Assembly: GCA_013397695.1 (NCBI GenBank)
Contig: VYZI01000127.1
Span: forward strand, 1,099,093 to 1,163,092
Source of the DNA: Centropus unirufus
Taxonomy: Eukaryota; Chordata; Aves; Cuculiformes; Centropidae
Length of the DNA stretch: 64,000 bases
Direction of reading: 5' to 3'
The position numbers and the translations under genes were made by a program. The notes below the pieces were generated by a model, which was given only the letters and a program-made list of their open reading frames with translations, was not told the DNA's origin and ran no database searches. Positions 10,771-24,802 of the stretch are shown piece by piece (positions within the stretch are counted from its first letter, which is position 1; every line of letters begins with the position of its first letter).

Positions 10771-13700
10771 AGCTGACAAGCTCTGACCACAGCAAATTTG
10801 TGTCATAGGATCTTGCAATGAGCAGGGCAGAAGGCTAACATGCTGAACTGATCAATCATTTCAAATCTAGATCCTTAAAGGCAAAACCTAAAGATTATTT
10901 TGGAAGCTAGATGGCATATGAAAGGTGATGAACAGACTGAGCTTACTGTGATTTTACTGGAATTTTAGGATTTCTGCTTTCTTAGAAAAATTAGAGCACT
11001 TTTATTCAGATGCTTAAAAACCGATGTACAGGAGAGAAAATTCCATCAACTCTACATTGCTGTTTTCTCTCCTATTCCTCAAAATATTTCTTTTTCTCAT
11101 TTTATTTAGTAATGTCTTATCCTCTGCATAACCATGACAACTAAAATTCTATGTAATATTTTTTCCAAAGGGCTTCATTTTTCAAACTCATGTGCTGTTA
11201 TTTGTTCTGATATTTTAAAAATATTGCCAGTTCTCTCCTTCTTACAAGCTATTTATAACCACTCTTACATTATCTAACAATGATGATAACAACAAAATTA
11301 TATAACAAATCTCACTTTCAGGCACCGCAAAATCAATAACACAGGTTTAATGTCTCTAAATGTAATTAGTATAATGATAGTGTGCTGAAAACCTGTGCAC
11401 TAATTGGCTTTTTCTCTTCTTATCACCTTCTTAGTACCAAGTGCATTCTATTATTAATATTGTATGGCTGAATAAAATCCTTACCTTTTGATGGTATAAA
11501 GAGCACCTTTGTTCATGCCACTGCACTAATTATGTCCAAATGTAAGTCGCAGGCAACAAGTTAGATTAGTAAAAGTCAGTAATTCTATACGAAAACTTCC
11601 ACACGTGTCTCTTTCAACCCACAATCAAATATACAACTATAATTCCTGAAATTATGTTTTCAGAAGTAACTGTCTGTTTTCCAGGCAATTCCAAACTGTA
11701 TCTGACTGCCAGCAAGGAAGAGGCCGGGAAATGCTACCTGGGGACCAGAGCAAGCCAATTCTGGATCAGAGCTCAAGGCTTCACTTGCCATGCACTGTCT
11801 CAATGACCGTGATGTCTCTATGTGCATGCCAACGTGACCATAAACAATCTGTGGAAAAACAATTTCTTTATTTTGTCTTTTATTGGGCCAAAAGAGGGTC
11901 ACAAAATAGTGGCTTTATTTCAATCTCAACTAAAAAAAAAAACTATTTGCAATTTTCATGAGAGAGAATGATAGGTTGAAAAATCTGTCACAGACTGTAG
12001 TAAATGCTTCATTCAACCTAGAACAAATAATCCCATCATGGTCAATTACTGCTTCTTGTTTGACTCCTGCTCCCACAAAACCAATTATGATACTGTTTTC
12101 AAACAAAAGCGGATCACATGTATAATGGTTCCCCTTTACTTCCTACTTTGATGTCTGCATTGTTTCAGCAAGGAGACAAGTTCAAGAGGCAGCCAAATAC
12201 ATTGAAAGAGAGGAGATATAGGACATGTAGGGAGGACAGTAGAAGAGCTACCAGAATGACACAAGATAAAACAGCTAACTCATTTCCCACTGAATGTGAA
12301 CTGTTTGTTTAACCAGGGGAGCTCCACTACCTATCAGGTAAGGGTGAGGAAGGTTGCGTTATTTAAGAAAAGGGATCTTTCCTTAACTACCTCCTGAGCA
12401 TCATGTCACCAGTCTACAGAAAATAATGCCGCACTCAATAGAATTGCGAGTTGCTCTGTTCTTTGGCAGGGGAAGAAGCTAAGTTTTCACCGGGGCAGCA
12501 AAAAGGAGGGAATATTTTACAATATGCAGGTTCTACACCAGATTTCAAATCACACTGATGAACGTGTCACATCTTATGGTATTCATAAAGCAACAAATGG
12601 AGTTCACAAGGTTTCAGATTTCATTTTCAGGATGTCATTAAATCAGAAAGGTTTCACATTCATTCTTCAAATGGCTTTTGTTTCTCCAAGTGAAGAGATT
12701 TAATTCACACAATTATATTTTATGTATTTTTCCCTGAAAAGCTAGGATACATTACAGCTATCAGTTGAGATACTCTGTTATTTTCTTTCTGAGCATGGGG
12801 AAATCTGTAGATCTCCCAGACATGTTGCATCTGGTGAATGTTGCTTTTTAATTGGGATTAGTGTTCTTCTGTTCTTGTACAAAACTACAGAGATAAGTGA
12901 AAGCCATTAAAAAACAAGCATTCAACAGAAGCACCTCAAAAATTAGCACTCGAATTCTCAGTCTGAGGCACTAACAGGATGCTGATTGAAGTAATATTTG
13001 TATGCAATGGGTTATTTATTTGCGCTAGAAAAGCTGACCAAATAACTGATGAACCTTCTTCTCCTGGCATAAAGCTGATATAGATTTTAAAAGGCCTTGG
13101 GAAACTTTTGTTTACTTTTACCTACATGTTTTTCAGTGGTGTCAACTCAATGGCTAAAGGAAAGAAAAACATGAATTCAGTCATCAAGCCCAGGCTCTCT
13201 TTCATTTCAGATGACTAATACCTAAACCTTAGAAGATTAGTCCCCTTTTCAGATCTACAATACACCACCAATGTCTTCAGTTTCCTTATCTGCTTTTGTG
13301 AGGATGCCATGTTATTCTTCAGTGTTCAGAAAGAAGTGTCTTCCTTTTGTCTCTCCCTGTGTGTCAGAAGCAGTGGGGAAAGACTTTAATTAAATTTGCT
13401 TTCTTGGTTCTCCATGTCATGTTATGTAAGCACATTAGGGCTTTAAGTGCTTATTGCCAAAGACTCCAAAATGAGGCTGACATGCACAAATACAGCAGTG
13501 CCATGGTGAAGCTGAAATATTATGAGGAGAAATGATTGCAGAAGCTGCTGACTCACTCATTAATCAGATGTAGGGAGTCTCAAAGTCACTAGGCACTGGG
13601 CAGGGGAAAGAGGACTAAGCAGTACTGCCAGCCCTACACCAAGTCTGAGCTCGCAAATCCAGTCCAGGCACCATGCAACTTGGGAGCAAAACAAAAGGAA

Positions 13701-16700
13701 AATAATCTCTTTCTGCTCCTGTCTTTCCCAATGTAAACTTTGTTTAGCAGGCTCAAGAGTCTGAAGTCTACTTCCCCTCCCTGCCTTTTCTGCCTCTCCC
13801 CATGGACTTTCAGATTCTCACACAACTCCGTGACTCCAGGAAAAGCAGATTTAAGATGTAAACGCCAAGTGACAATGCACGTAACTCATGCTCACTCTGT
13901 GGCAGATGACAAAGCCATGTTCAAGTGTGTTTGTGCCCAAGAGACCAGAGAACTTTCCTCTTACATCTCATTTCTAGTGACCCAAAGGTACTAAGCAGGG
14001 GATGAGAAGACTGTAATTTCCCAAACGCTGGCTGTAGCTTCAAGCAAATTGGAAAGGTGTGCCAGTACATGATGGTGCTGGAGCAAGCGAGCATAGCACA
14101 TCTGGATAAGATAGTACATATTCACAAACACTCCCAGATTACGTGCAATGCTGCAGCCCCTCTCTGCCTTTGGAAGAGGCTAGTGGAAACCTGTCTGCCT
14201 TTGCAGCAGCTGGCAGCATGGCTTTCCCAGCACTACATCACTGGAGTAGGAGGAAGGTGAGTGCAGAAGGTGGGACCTGTGGTGGAGAAGTTCTTTTCAC
14301 CTTCTGCATAGATCTGCGTTGCCTACTCTGTCTCTTGTGTAGGTTAGCAGTAAAAGAAAGGACTCAAAGGGTACTAAAATGCACCACCTAAGGGCCATGC
14401 TGACAGCACAGCCATCTGTGTGCCAGTCACTCTAGGTGAGGGATGTCTCCTCCTTCACTAGGACGCCCTTGGCAAGGCGTAGCTCGGCACTATCATAGGC
14501 TAACAGTCTACACAGATTGTCCCCATGCATTTTTAATTCCTACCAGTCAGAACTGAAAGAAACGGCTTGCAGTGTTAAAACGTTGCAAGAATTCATGTCC
14601 ATAGACATTATTCATAGTAACAAGAAAAAGAGCTAACAAGCAGAGGACTTCTTTACAAGTTAGCATTTATGGCACATGTAAATAAGGTCTGTAGAGATCA
14701 ACTCATAGCAGATGGCTTGATAGAAGTTCATCAGCCTAATGAAGTTCTATAGGTAATAGCATTATGGCTTAAAAACTCTGTTTCTTCCCACTGGGCTAAA
14801 ATTCTTTATAAAGAATCTAGGGCTTATAGCCCTCCGAGGATTATCTGTTGAGATTCTCCTATAAGTAAGGCTGCAAGATGATGTTTGAAACTTCTTCTTT
14901 ACATACCCACTGCTAAAGCTGCTGAAGACTTGGCAGGAAATTTTAGCATTGTTTCTGTTTTGTTCCTAGTTTTTAGTGGAATGATCATGGTGAAATAGCT
15001 CTGAAGTGAAGACTAGGTTTTACTGAAAAAGAAACTGAAGGATATACAGAGCATAGTTCAGTGAAGGGCAAAAAAACCAGTCCTCTTCAAAACAAAACAA
15101 AGATCCACACCAATGACACTTGTATGTGTTCACACAATGCAATCAGCATGGGAAATACAGTCTACAGAACGTCCAGTGGTGAAAAAAGATTGTTAAAAAC
15201 TGACAGAAGGTTAAGTTTTAAGGTTATATATTATCCTATTATGGCTATTATCTTAATTCCTATGCTTTCAAATTAATAGACTGGAAAGCAACAGAGAAAA
15301 ATAACTGTTGTTATTTGAGATAGTTAATGATTTTGGACTTGGAGAATCCATCAAGTCAAGAGTATTTTATACTAAAAAAATCCAGTCTAAGTAAGATAGT
15401 TAGGATGTAACATTAAATGACATGTTAGGTCTAGAACCAAGCAACATGGAAGAACTGAATTAATTTTGTTGCCTTTCTTAGAGACAGAGAGTAGTTATTA
15501 TGAGAGCCTAACAATTATTATGATTAATTTGTTTTTCTTAAAAGCTGGACTGTCTACAAACTGCTTGCAAAATGACCACAACATGTTCTATTATTTATTT
15601 GAAATTATTATTTAACTTCTGCAGCAAGATGCTATTTCTCAGATCCTATTTTAATTAGAAATTAATGTTTCATTTTATAAACAGCAATAAAATATGCCAG
15701 CTGATTTTTTTTTGTTGTTGCTACTTGATTGAATGGTTTGTTCATGTAATCAGCAAAGACACAGAATTCAAATACTGATATACCATTTTAAATCCATCTA
15801 ATTATTTCATTAGCTGACTAAAACTTAATGCTGACAAATACATTTGAATGGTCAAGATCAGCCTTTGTGTTTTAAGGACATAGGAAACATTACATTTCTT
15901 TTAATGGAAGACTCACAGAAAGGGTGAATAGAAAGGAGGGCTTTTGTCCCATCTGGTTCTGGTCAGAGGCCATATTCTGATCTGGCATCACAAATCTTCC
16001 AGTCCCGAGTTTTTCTTTGACTTTGATTCTTTCCTTTTTTAATTTTTTTTTCTGTCCCCTTTCTTGGGAATATGGCAACAGGGCATTTTATTTGTTACTC
16101 TTACTGTGCATACTACAGCTTCTTTTGTAACTCCTAGTCCAACAACAAACTACATCTCTGAGCTCTCAGGCTTTGCAGGGTCCAACAAGTACTCATGCTC
16201 CCAAAGCCTCAGGCACTATTTAAATGTGACTGGTTATAATCGCAGAAACCTTGGATGTGCCTGCTTCTCTTGCTTTCTTTACAAGCCTTTCTCCAGTGTC
16301 ATCCTGGATCCTGACCCAGTCCCCTCAAGGACAGTATTCCACACAGCCCATTTTCTACATGACCTCAACACCTGTGGAGAAACGATTAAAAAGATAAAAA
16401 CTAACCTTCAGTCCTACTCTTTCACACGTAACTGTGTAACCTTGCTGCCTTATTTGCACCCTCCATTAAAGACATATTTAGAACTACTATTCTTAACAGA
16501 TCTGTTATTTGGAACAGTTTAAGCAGATAATGAGTTGGTGCTAGTCTTACATGAGAGAGGAATGAACACACTTAAAATTAAATTAATTTACAGATTTAGA
16601 GAAATATTTGCAGATTTTTATGGGTTTTGGCTAGCTTTAATCATGCTTTTCAATCTCAATTTAAAAAAAAAAAACAAAACAAAAACTGTTGAGTCAGAGA

Positions 16701-19700
16701 CCCTTGCAGATATTCTATTATAACACATAATGATGGAAAAATTGAAAAGCATAGGAAATAGGACTGATTAAATTTCAAGTGTCATGCTTTTCATGTGAAG
16801 CCTGCGACTTTATCAGAAAGAGACAGAATTCAGTAATTGTGCTGCAGCTTTCAGAACATTAACCACCTTAGATTCTTAAATTAGGAACCTGAATACATAT
16901 TCAGGTACCTAATTAATTGACTTGATTAATACCTGAAATTCTCTAGATGCTGTTGGCTTCCATGGGAATTATGAGAGATCAGTACCCTTAAAAATCAGGG
17001 CAATTTATCTAGGTCTCAGCATATGCACTTCAGCAGCCTAATTTGGGGCATCTTCATCAAAAAAATGCTGGTTCAGATTGAAAATAAGAAACCTGCATAT
17101 TAAACATAGAATCTATTACCACTGAACGGGGCAGAGAAGATAATAGAAATCTGCTCTCAATTTAAGTTAAATATTTAGCCCAAATTCAACACCTCAGGCT
17201 ACTTGTTAGTGTCTTTGGATCAGAGTGTAAAAAAGTGCTATGTGAAAAATTACTATGAAAAAAATAAAATACATATATACCCTAATCCATCTTCTCTAGA
17301 GATCTGTGCTTCTATCTGACATGGAGATAGCAAACAAAACAAACCACACAAGCCTTTCTCTGTCCATTGATCCTTACCTGTAAAAATCTAAGTACAAGGT
17401 TAAGGTTGTCACTGTATGGGAATGAGACCCTGTGGACTTCAGAAGTATGAGTCAACATCTCATGTTACCATCAGATAACTGCTCTCATGGTAGGATACCA
17501 GCCCATGGCTGGAAGGTACAGACTAGCTGGCCTAACTGGTCTTTTCCTGTTCTATAAGACGCTAAAGAATGATCAGGAAAGATATCTGAAATTTATCATG
17601 CTTTTAAATAGTTTTGATTTAAGATGGGTTTCAGAATTCTTGCATGATAATGTGCCACCCATAAGCCAGTACTGTTGGTTTTCTGTTTCTTTTATTATTA
17701 TTCTTATAGAACAAACCACTTCCTCCTCACTTTTTTTCTCAAAGTTAAGGACACCAGCATTACCTGCCGACTTATAAATCAGTACAAATGCCAACATATC
17801 TCACTTCTGCAGAAATATAGCTCCCTTTGTATTTCTCCTTTGCCAAGTTTACTGCTGCTTTTGCATTTCCATGTTGTTGTGGTTTCTTAAAAATAAACCA
17901 TATCCTCATATAAGAAATCTTCTTTATGAACACCTAGCCTCTTGGAATAACATGCTTGCATGCCAATGCAGGGGATTTTGCACGTGCAACATGAGCTACT
18001 GCAGCTGCTCTGGAGTTGAGGAGCAAAGTGGCCTAGGCTACCTTAGCTAGTGCTTAGCTGGAACATGTTATAATTTAACAGAGTGCAGTTACAGCTTTCA
18101 TTTTAATTTAAGGGTAGTTTTCAAATGATTGTTAGGATGATCCAAATATTCCTTTGCAACCCGGAGAATATGCAGTACATTAATCAAAATGCACAGATCA
18201 CAAAGACCCAGTTTATTTTTCTCCTAATTGGATGCAAGCCCAGAGTTGTGTTTGAATACCGTTTTACAGAAAAGATTCATTTTAAAGTGAAGCTAAGATT
18301 AGAAGCTTCTGAAAGACATCTGTATCAGGACAATGTATCATTGATTAGCAGTGAACTAGAGCTAAGCAAATCAGAAGATAAAATAAGTGTCCTTAATCTT
18401 TATTCAGATATTAAATTCAACAGAATAAAAGAAGGAGGATTCTTTCAGATCCAAAAGAATTTTAAAAGCATCTTTTTTAACACACCTCCATTTTTTCCTG
18501 GGTATATCCAGATGTGATAATGCAGAAAAAACAAGGACTATCAAGCCCAGCCAAACCCAAATTACTGAAGTACTCGGGATCTGAAAATGGGCCTTTGTGA
18601 TGTCATTTTTTTTTTTAGGTTAAATAAACCTGGAAAAACGGGCAGAGTATACTGGTATACTGGCCTTTGCAGAACGTAGAGAGTACAGTGGATAGCATGG
18701 TGTATAAAGTGTCATTACTTTGTAAAGAACGGGCCTGATTTTCCAGCTCCGTAGAGCAGTCCCTGAATTCAGAGCTAAATTAAAGGTCTGAACTTGCAGG
18801 TTGCTCCAAAGCTGCTTTCTATCATATGAATCTGAGCTGAAGAAAACCTTTGGAAATCATCGTCTCACACCTTGCTATGCTGCAGTGGCCCCCCCTGGCT
18901 CAGCCAGCACCACAGTCTAGATGCAGTAGCAGCTTTCATTATTTTCCCCTGGTTGCCTCCACACTAGCAGTCTTCTGCATTCCGCTAGACCTCCCCTTAT
19001 GAGTGGGAAAACAGAAGTTAATTCTAGCAACGATATTTTTTGGAGCACGTACCTTCCCTCTGGGTTTCAGTACAGCTGTTTCTGAGTTGGAATGTTTGTG
19101 GCTTGTGTCATTCAAGTTTTACTACTCAGACTCATAATTTACTCTTTACACCACTGCTTGGTCAAGATCTATAAAGAGGAGGCCATTAATTTTAAAAACT
19201 TTCATGCCCGTTTTTCAGCAAATATCCCTGAGCAGAGAAGATACCTCTGAGCTGCAACTAGATGTGTCATTGTGCAGATTTGTGCCTACATGTTAGCTCC
19301 CACTGTATCTACTGTATTTTAGGGGAAATGATGCCAGGAATGACAATCTGTAAAACTGCAAGAGCTTAAAAACTTTCCACCTCCAGGTGAATGAGAAAAG
19401 GGAAGGTATGACTTAATAAAAGACCAGGAAGGCTGACAGGAGGCAGCTGTCTATTCATCTGCTATTTCATCTGGTTTACTTACAGGTTTTGTTAAATGCT
19501 TATGTCTAGGTTAATTGTGCTGATGTGTAATCTCCACAACCAATTCACTTCTAGGAAATAGGAATTTAATTTTTATTGTGAACTTTTGTCTTTTTTTTTT
19601 TTTGTCTTTTTTTTTTTGTCTTTTGCTCCTGAAACAAGTTCAAAGCACCTGTGATAGTCTGAGCAGTCTGGAGTGACCTCATCTTTCTCCAGGCAGAGGA

Positions 19701-22024
19701 GGCAGGAGAACCAAGGAGAGTGTGATTCAGGTATCCCACTCTTTTGCAACACCATTGGTTTACTCAAGCTGAATGTCAGAAGCCTACCCAAGGACTGTTC
19801 TACTACCAGAATTGGAAACTGTGGCTGTTAAAACTCACAAGGGAAAATTTAGATGCAATATTAGATTCAGAAAAGTTTGGTCATATCCTTCTGTAATATG
19901 TATACGTTCTGCAAATTGCCTTCTATGTGTTTTTTTAATAGTATAGGTATGCAGCTTTATTCCTTTATTTGATGAAGATCTCACTTTTTCATGGCTCTCA
20001 AAAGAAGAAAAGTATTTATCACTGTTGTATTTTGATTGGCAGCCTAGTTTAAAAGTATTCTTGGAAACAGAAAACATTAGATAAAAGTAACTGCTTTAAT
20101 CCAAACAGAGAAATAAGAAGCTAGAAGTGATTGAACAAAAACCTGTCCATAGATAATGTCTTCTCTGAAAAATTCATATAATTTTTCACAAATAATCACA
20201 TTATAAATCTTTCTCTTCTTCAAGCCTTAAAAGCTGTCTCTGATTTTGTTTGGGAAATAAAATAGGGCGGCAGCTCTCCTCTCTTTATCTGCTGTAAAAA
20301 ATCCTTGTCTAAGAAGGGTAGCAAATAGAGTTCTTTCAGATGACTTATCCTCATAGGATTCTTTCTAGATGCCCATGAAATTGAGATCAGTTTTGATCAC
20401 TACTATGGGATGAAGCCTAGGATCTTCTGCCTCATCCTGAGTACAAAGAGACATAGATCAGCTCATTCTCTGCTGCAGGACCAAAGTATATAACGGGAAT
20501 CCAAAGCAGGGGTTAGGCAGCGAGAGTAACAGGATTCATGATATACAAAACAGCTTAAAAAAAGTTGTCATCAAACCAACTTGATTCCTTCTGCAAAGAC
20601 TTATGAATATGTCTGATATATATACTGCATTGGGTGATTTACAAGCAGTGACTGATCTGGCAGTGTGCATGCTCAGGTTATTGTCTTATAATTAACTTTT
20701 GGCATTTTTAGTGAAAGTAGGACCTATCGTAGACAGTTCTGGTTATGCAAAGTCTCATGGATCACGTGCCCCATGGGGGCGCCTTGCAGATGTTGACAGC
20801 ACCTATGAGCACATCTGACACAGTAGAATGACCCCTAATAGTGTCCAGCAGATCTAATTTGTCTAACTCATAACACAACCTGAAACCCTCTGAAAACTGC
20901 TCAGATCAATTTCACTGGAAATGCATTCACCCTTTTGGCAAAGAGCAGAAACAATAAATGACTTATCCTGGGGTGCTTTGGCTACTGATACGAGAAAATG
21001 AGGGTCCCATGTTATCTTATAGAAATTCATCAAAACTAAGATGGGCCTTAAGAAAGAAGTCCTTGATTAAGAGTGTCTCTAAACTACATTACTGAATGTA
21101 ATCTGAACTGAATGCAGACTGAAGGATGCACTAACAAAGAACAAAAGTATCTGAGGATGGGAAGAGGTCAGCCATCAGTCTTTCTCTCTGGTGCAATAAG
21201 TGCAATCAAGAAGAACTTCACAGACAAATACACAAAATCAAAGACCACGACAGGCATGAGTAGAGGCTCTGTAGACCTTCTAAAAGGATATTATGTTATA
21301 GAAAAACCCCAGCATGACTAAAACTATAAAGGCTTTCTATTTCTGAATGAGATAAAATCAGTTAATTTTTAATGTGTGGGTGACAATGGTGGCAAACACT
21401 AAAGGATGCTTTTCAGAGACATCTTAACCAGAGGAAAGCAAGTCAAGCTGGCTCCAGAAGCATTTGTTGAAATGATTTAGTTTAGTAGATTGAGTATACT
21501 GTCCCACAGACATAATTATACTAAAAAACACCTAAAACACCTCAGCATCATGCCCCACATTCCTGTCAGACCTCTGTCTATTCAAAGCAAAGTGAATGAT
21601 TCAAAGTCTTTACAGTGACAAAATAATCTGTAATGACTGCAATTTTTGTCTCAGGAAGTATGACTGCATTATTCTTATCAAAGCATAAAACCCTTTTCTG
21701 GACTATTTACTCTTACAAACTTATTTTTTTGCTAACATTAATATGCTCTGCCAATGATTTGACATGCTCTGGAGATTTATAGTAGATATCCAGAACTACT
21801 TAGGTGTCATGAAAGCTTATGTCCTCTTTCTGGATGCGTCTGTTGATGCAAAAAGAAGATGGGAAATGATACTTAGGACCAAAGTTGATGCACAGATATG
21901 GTGGCCATACAGATTCCGGGCAGGAATAAAGGCAAACATCTTCCTGGCTATTGATAGCACAGCCAGTGACTGTGTCACGTGATTACTTCCATCCTACCTC
22001 CATGTTTTTCTTTGCACTCATTAA
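10771..22024. other. unique-looking intron sequence with minor simple repeats
   Basis: More than 11 kb with no recognisable gene or interspersed repeat. Open frames of 152 codons (16064-16522, plus) and 130 codons (18125-18517, plus) show no known domain, have the biased composition of AT-rich random sequence, and are not called as genes. A weak CR1-like 3' end is possible near 17500-17570. Confidence 0.55.
19584..19625 (+). repeat. T-rich tract with GTC interruptions
   Basis: A polypyrimidine run is interrupted by GTC at 19588, 19604 and 19618 (spacings of 16 and 14 bases), which suggests local slippage duplication of a poly-T unit. Confidence 0.85.
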
Positions 22025-22380
22025 GCTGCATCTAGAAGACTGCATACATTTTTTGAACTACCAATACAGAAAGATCTTGATAACCTGGAGCAAATGTTTG
22101 GACAACAAGTCTTATGAGAAGCAGCTGAGGGAGCTGGGGCTGTTTAGCCTGGAATGGCCTCAAGCTGTGCCAGGGGAAGTTCAGGTTGGAGATTAGGATT
22201 TTTTCACTGAAAGGGTCATCAGTTGCTGGAACAAGTTGCCCAGAGAGGTGGTGTAGTCATCATCCTTGGATGTATTTAAAAGACAGGTAGATTAGTTGCT
22301 TAGGGATATGGTTTAGCAGTGGACATGTATGGTTGGACTCAGTGATCTCAGAGGTCTTTTCCAACCTTGTGATTCGGTGA
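22025..22380 (+). mobile_element. CR1 LINE 3' end fragment
   Basis: A CR1 3' segment with GAGGGAGCTGGGGCTGTTTA, AGTTGCCCAGAGAGGTGGTG, the GATGTATTTAAAAGACAGGT block and the end block GGTTGGACTCAGTGATCTCA followed by GGTCTTTTCCAACCTTGTGA. It resembles the subfamily at about 10318-10770 and 56036-56352. It is 5' truncated; the left edge is approximate. Confidence 0.9.
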
Positions 22381-22394
22381 TAATCTTCAGAGGC

Positions 22395-22820
22395 ACATCA
22401 AGATGATTGGGAGCTACAGTCATTGCCCTTCGAGGACAGGTTAAAGGATTGGGGCTTGTTCAGCCTGTAGAAAATATGGCTGCAAGGGAACCTGACAACA
22501 AGTTCTCTTACCTACAGGATGGTTACGGAGACGAGAGAGACGGGTTCTTTGTGGTGAAGCATGGTGGGAGGCTAAGACATGATGGGCATAACGTGAAGTA
22601 AGAGAGATTCAAACTCGATATGAGGCAAAACATTTTCACATTCAAGCAGTGGAACAAGTTTCCCAAAAACTGTTTCTCACCTTCATTCATCTTTGGAGGC
22701 TTTTCAAGGTCCCTGTGAATAAATCCCTGAGCAGCCTGGTCTGAACTTGTACCCGACCCTGCTTTGAGCAGGAGGATGGACTACAGTCTTTCTGAGTCTG
22801 AATGATTCCTTGACTCTGGC
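22395..22820 (+). mobile_element. CR1 LINE 3' end fragment (second copy in tandem)
   Basis: Immediately after the previous copy a second, more divergent CR1 3' segment runs in the same direction. It has GATTGGGGCTTGTTCAGCCT, a block with AGTGGAACAAGTTTCCC, and the end block CCCTGAGCAGCCTGGTCTGA, CCCTGCTTTGAGCAGGAGGA and TGGACTACAG, finishing near GATTCCTTGACTCTGG. Confidence 0.82.
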
Positions 22821-23994
22821 TGAACTCAGTATGATTGTTTGTGTTTCTCTTGGACTGGGACAGACATTAGAAGACAAAGTAATCCTTATGGCATGACCAA
22901 GGTATGAGTAAGCATCTTACAAGGAACTTGTACTGTCACCTCCTTTGGGTCAAGAAAATCAACATTTCTTGTTCTTGTCTGCCACAAATAGGTTCTCTTG
23001 ACAAATAATCCTCTCCTCAAAGATCAATTGAATCAATGAATGAATCATAAATTGCCCACTTTATTCCACTTTACTCTGTTGAAAAATGTCTGTGCTGATT
23101 GCCCGCCAATGTATTTTGTTATCGCAGCAGATGAACTGCTGTGAGCATAATGTGATGTTTGTTTCAGTTCCATAACCAATTTCATAACTGTCTCTTGTGG
23201 TGCAGGGGAGTACTCATCTCACCCCGTTTACATAAACTACAGCTGTTTTATTATCTGTCAGGAGGGGAAGGGAGCATTCAGTAAGTGAGCAGCATTGAGT
23301 AACAAGCATTTGCACTGCAATGAGTTCTACACCACTTTTGTGTGTGTGTCTTGCATTTAATTCTGGTCTAGCTGTGCTCACCAAGCCCAATAGAGAAATA
23401 TTTGTCAGTGTAGTTTTATGGGGAGGAAAACACTTTGATTTGAGCCTTTTATATCAGATCAGGGGAAGAAAACATCCTACAGAACTGCTGGAAGGGTTTC
23501 TAAACTCTGTTGCCTGACATAGTCACCTAGTCCTGGTGTCAGCATACAATCTCCTACAAACTCCAAAATCTGGAAAAGCCTGAGTGGACAATGAACTAAG
23601 ACAAGTCATGATTGTTGCCTGAGGCACTACCTGAGTTGGTGCACTAAGGGTACTTAGTGTTAGGTCCATCTTGAGGAAAGTAGCTTTATATCTCAATATC
23701 TCAATATCTCAAATTCAGAAACAGCATTTTTCTGTTGAAGCGGGCTGCTCTGTTCTGGCTTTTCACCTGAAGGGCATGAAGAATTGTGTGAAGTTCTGAA
23801 ACTTGTGATGAGTTAGGATCCATGTAGATCTGCAGGCCATGCTGTTTCCTATAGAATGCATGGAAAGCATTGGAAGTACCTTAGAGGCATGGACAGTTTA
23901 TGAACAACTCAGTGCTGGAAGTGGTTTTGTCCTGCTAAATGTTGAGGAAACTACAGGAGAATGATCATATACAACTGCCTCTTTTTTACTGTGG
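22821..23994. other. unique-looking intron sequence
   Basis: No gene or clear repeat. A short triplication of the unit TATCTCAA occurs at about 23689-23712. Confidence 0.5.
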
Positions 23995-24545
23995 AGGGTA
24001 GACCTTGGCTGGTTGGCAGATGCTCACCAAGCCACTCTTTCACTACCCCTCCTCAGCAGGGCAAGGGGAGAAAATAAAATGAAAAATTCATGGGTCAAAA
24101 TTTAAGGAAGTTAAAAAAAAAGAAAAGGCCACACACAGAAGCAAAGGAGACCTGAAATAACGTACATCATCAGACAATGCTCAGCCACTTCCTGGGAAGT
24201 AAAGTCTCAGGATGCAGTGGCTGTTTTGAAGACAAATGCCTTATTAATGAATGCCTGCTCTTCTCCTTCTCCTTTCCCTTAGCTTTTATTGCTGAGTATG
24301 ACATCATATGGTATGGAAACTTTGGTCAGTTTGGGTCAGCTGTCCTGGTATGTCCCCTCCCAACCTCTTGCCCATCTCCAGTCTGCTGGCCTTTGAGTTA
24401 GAAGAAGAGTGGGGGAGAGATACCCTCTATTCTATGGAAGCACTTCTTAGCATTGTCCAAAATTCTGGTGTGTTATCAATGCCTTTTTAACCAGAAATAC
24501 AAAGCGCATCAGTGTGGAGGCAGCTATGAAGAAGTCAGATCCTAT
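23995..24545 (+). mobile_element. ERV-derived repeat of an abundant avian LTR family, degraded
   Basis: The stretch contains blocks I recognise from a very common bird ERV-related repeat. These are ACCTTGGCTGGTTGGCAGAT, then CCCCTCCTCAGCAGGGCAAG, later GAAGACAAATGCC, TTTTATTGCTGAGTATGACA followed by TCATATGGTATGG, GGTCAGCTGTCCTGG, and the ending GCAGCTATGAAGAAGTCAGA. The order and orientation are those of the family, with missing sequence between the first and second halves. No open viral reading frame remains. The family identification is from memory; exact borders and class are uncertain. Confidence 0.68.
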
Positions 24546-24590
24546 ACAACTATATATAAGAAAAATTCTAGACCTAAATCCTGTTGTATA

Positions 24591-24801
24591 GGAATAGGAT
24601 GGGATAGGATGGGATAGGATAGGATAGGATAGGATAGGATAGGATAGGATAGGATAGGATAGGATAGGATAGGATAGGATAGGATAGGATAGGATAGGAT
24701 AGGATANGGATAGGATAGGATAGGATAGGATAGGATAGGATAGGATAGGATAGGATAGGATAGGATAGGATAGGATAGGATAGGATAGGATAGGATAGGA
24801 T
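24591..24801 (+). repeat. (GGATA)n pentanucleotide microsatellite with an unresolved base
   Basis: About 42 units of a five-base repeat, nearly pure after a few GGGAT variants at the left end. One N occurs at 24707. Leaving the N out restores the five-base phase exactly, so the N looks like an inserted placeholder at a join, not a missing base of the unit. The array directly abuts the 3' end of an inverted CR1 copy. Confidence 0.97.
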
Positions 24802-24802
24802 A

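Noticed and set aside
16064..16522. 152-codon open frame on the plus strand
   Set aside because: No recognisable domain, no signal or coding-like composition, and it lies in the intron antisense to GRM1. An open frame of this length occurs by chance in 64 kb.
17487..17575. Possible CR1 3' end (GACTAGCTGGCCTAACTGGT then CTTTTCCTG)
   Set aside because: Only one block is suggestive, with no matching upstream CR1 sequence; too weak to annotate.
18125..18517. 130-codon open frame on the plus strand rich in Lys, Ile, Phe and Asn
   Set aside because: The composition is that of AT-rich random translation; no motif or splice-consistent context was found.
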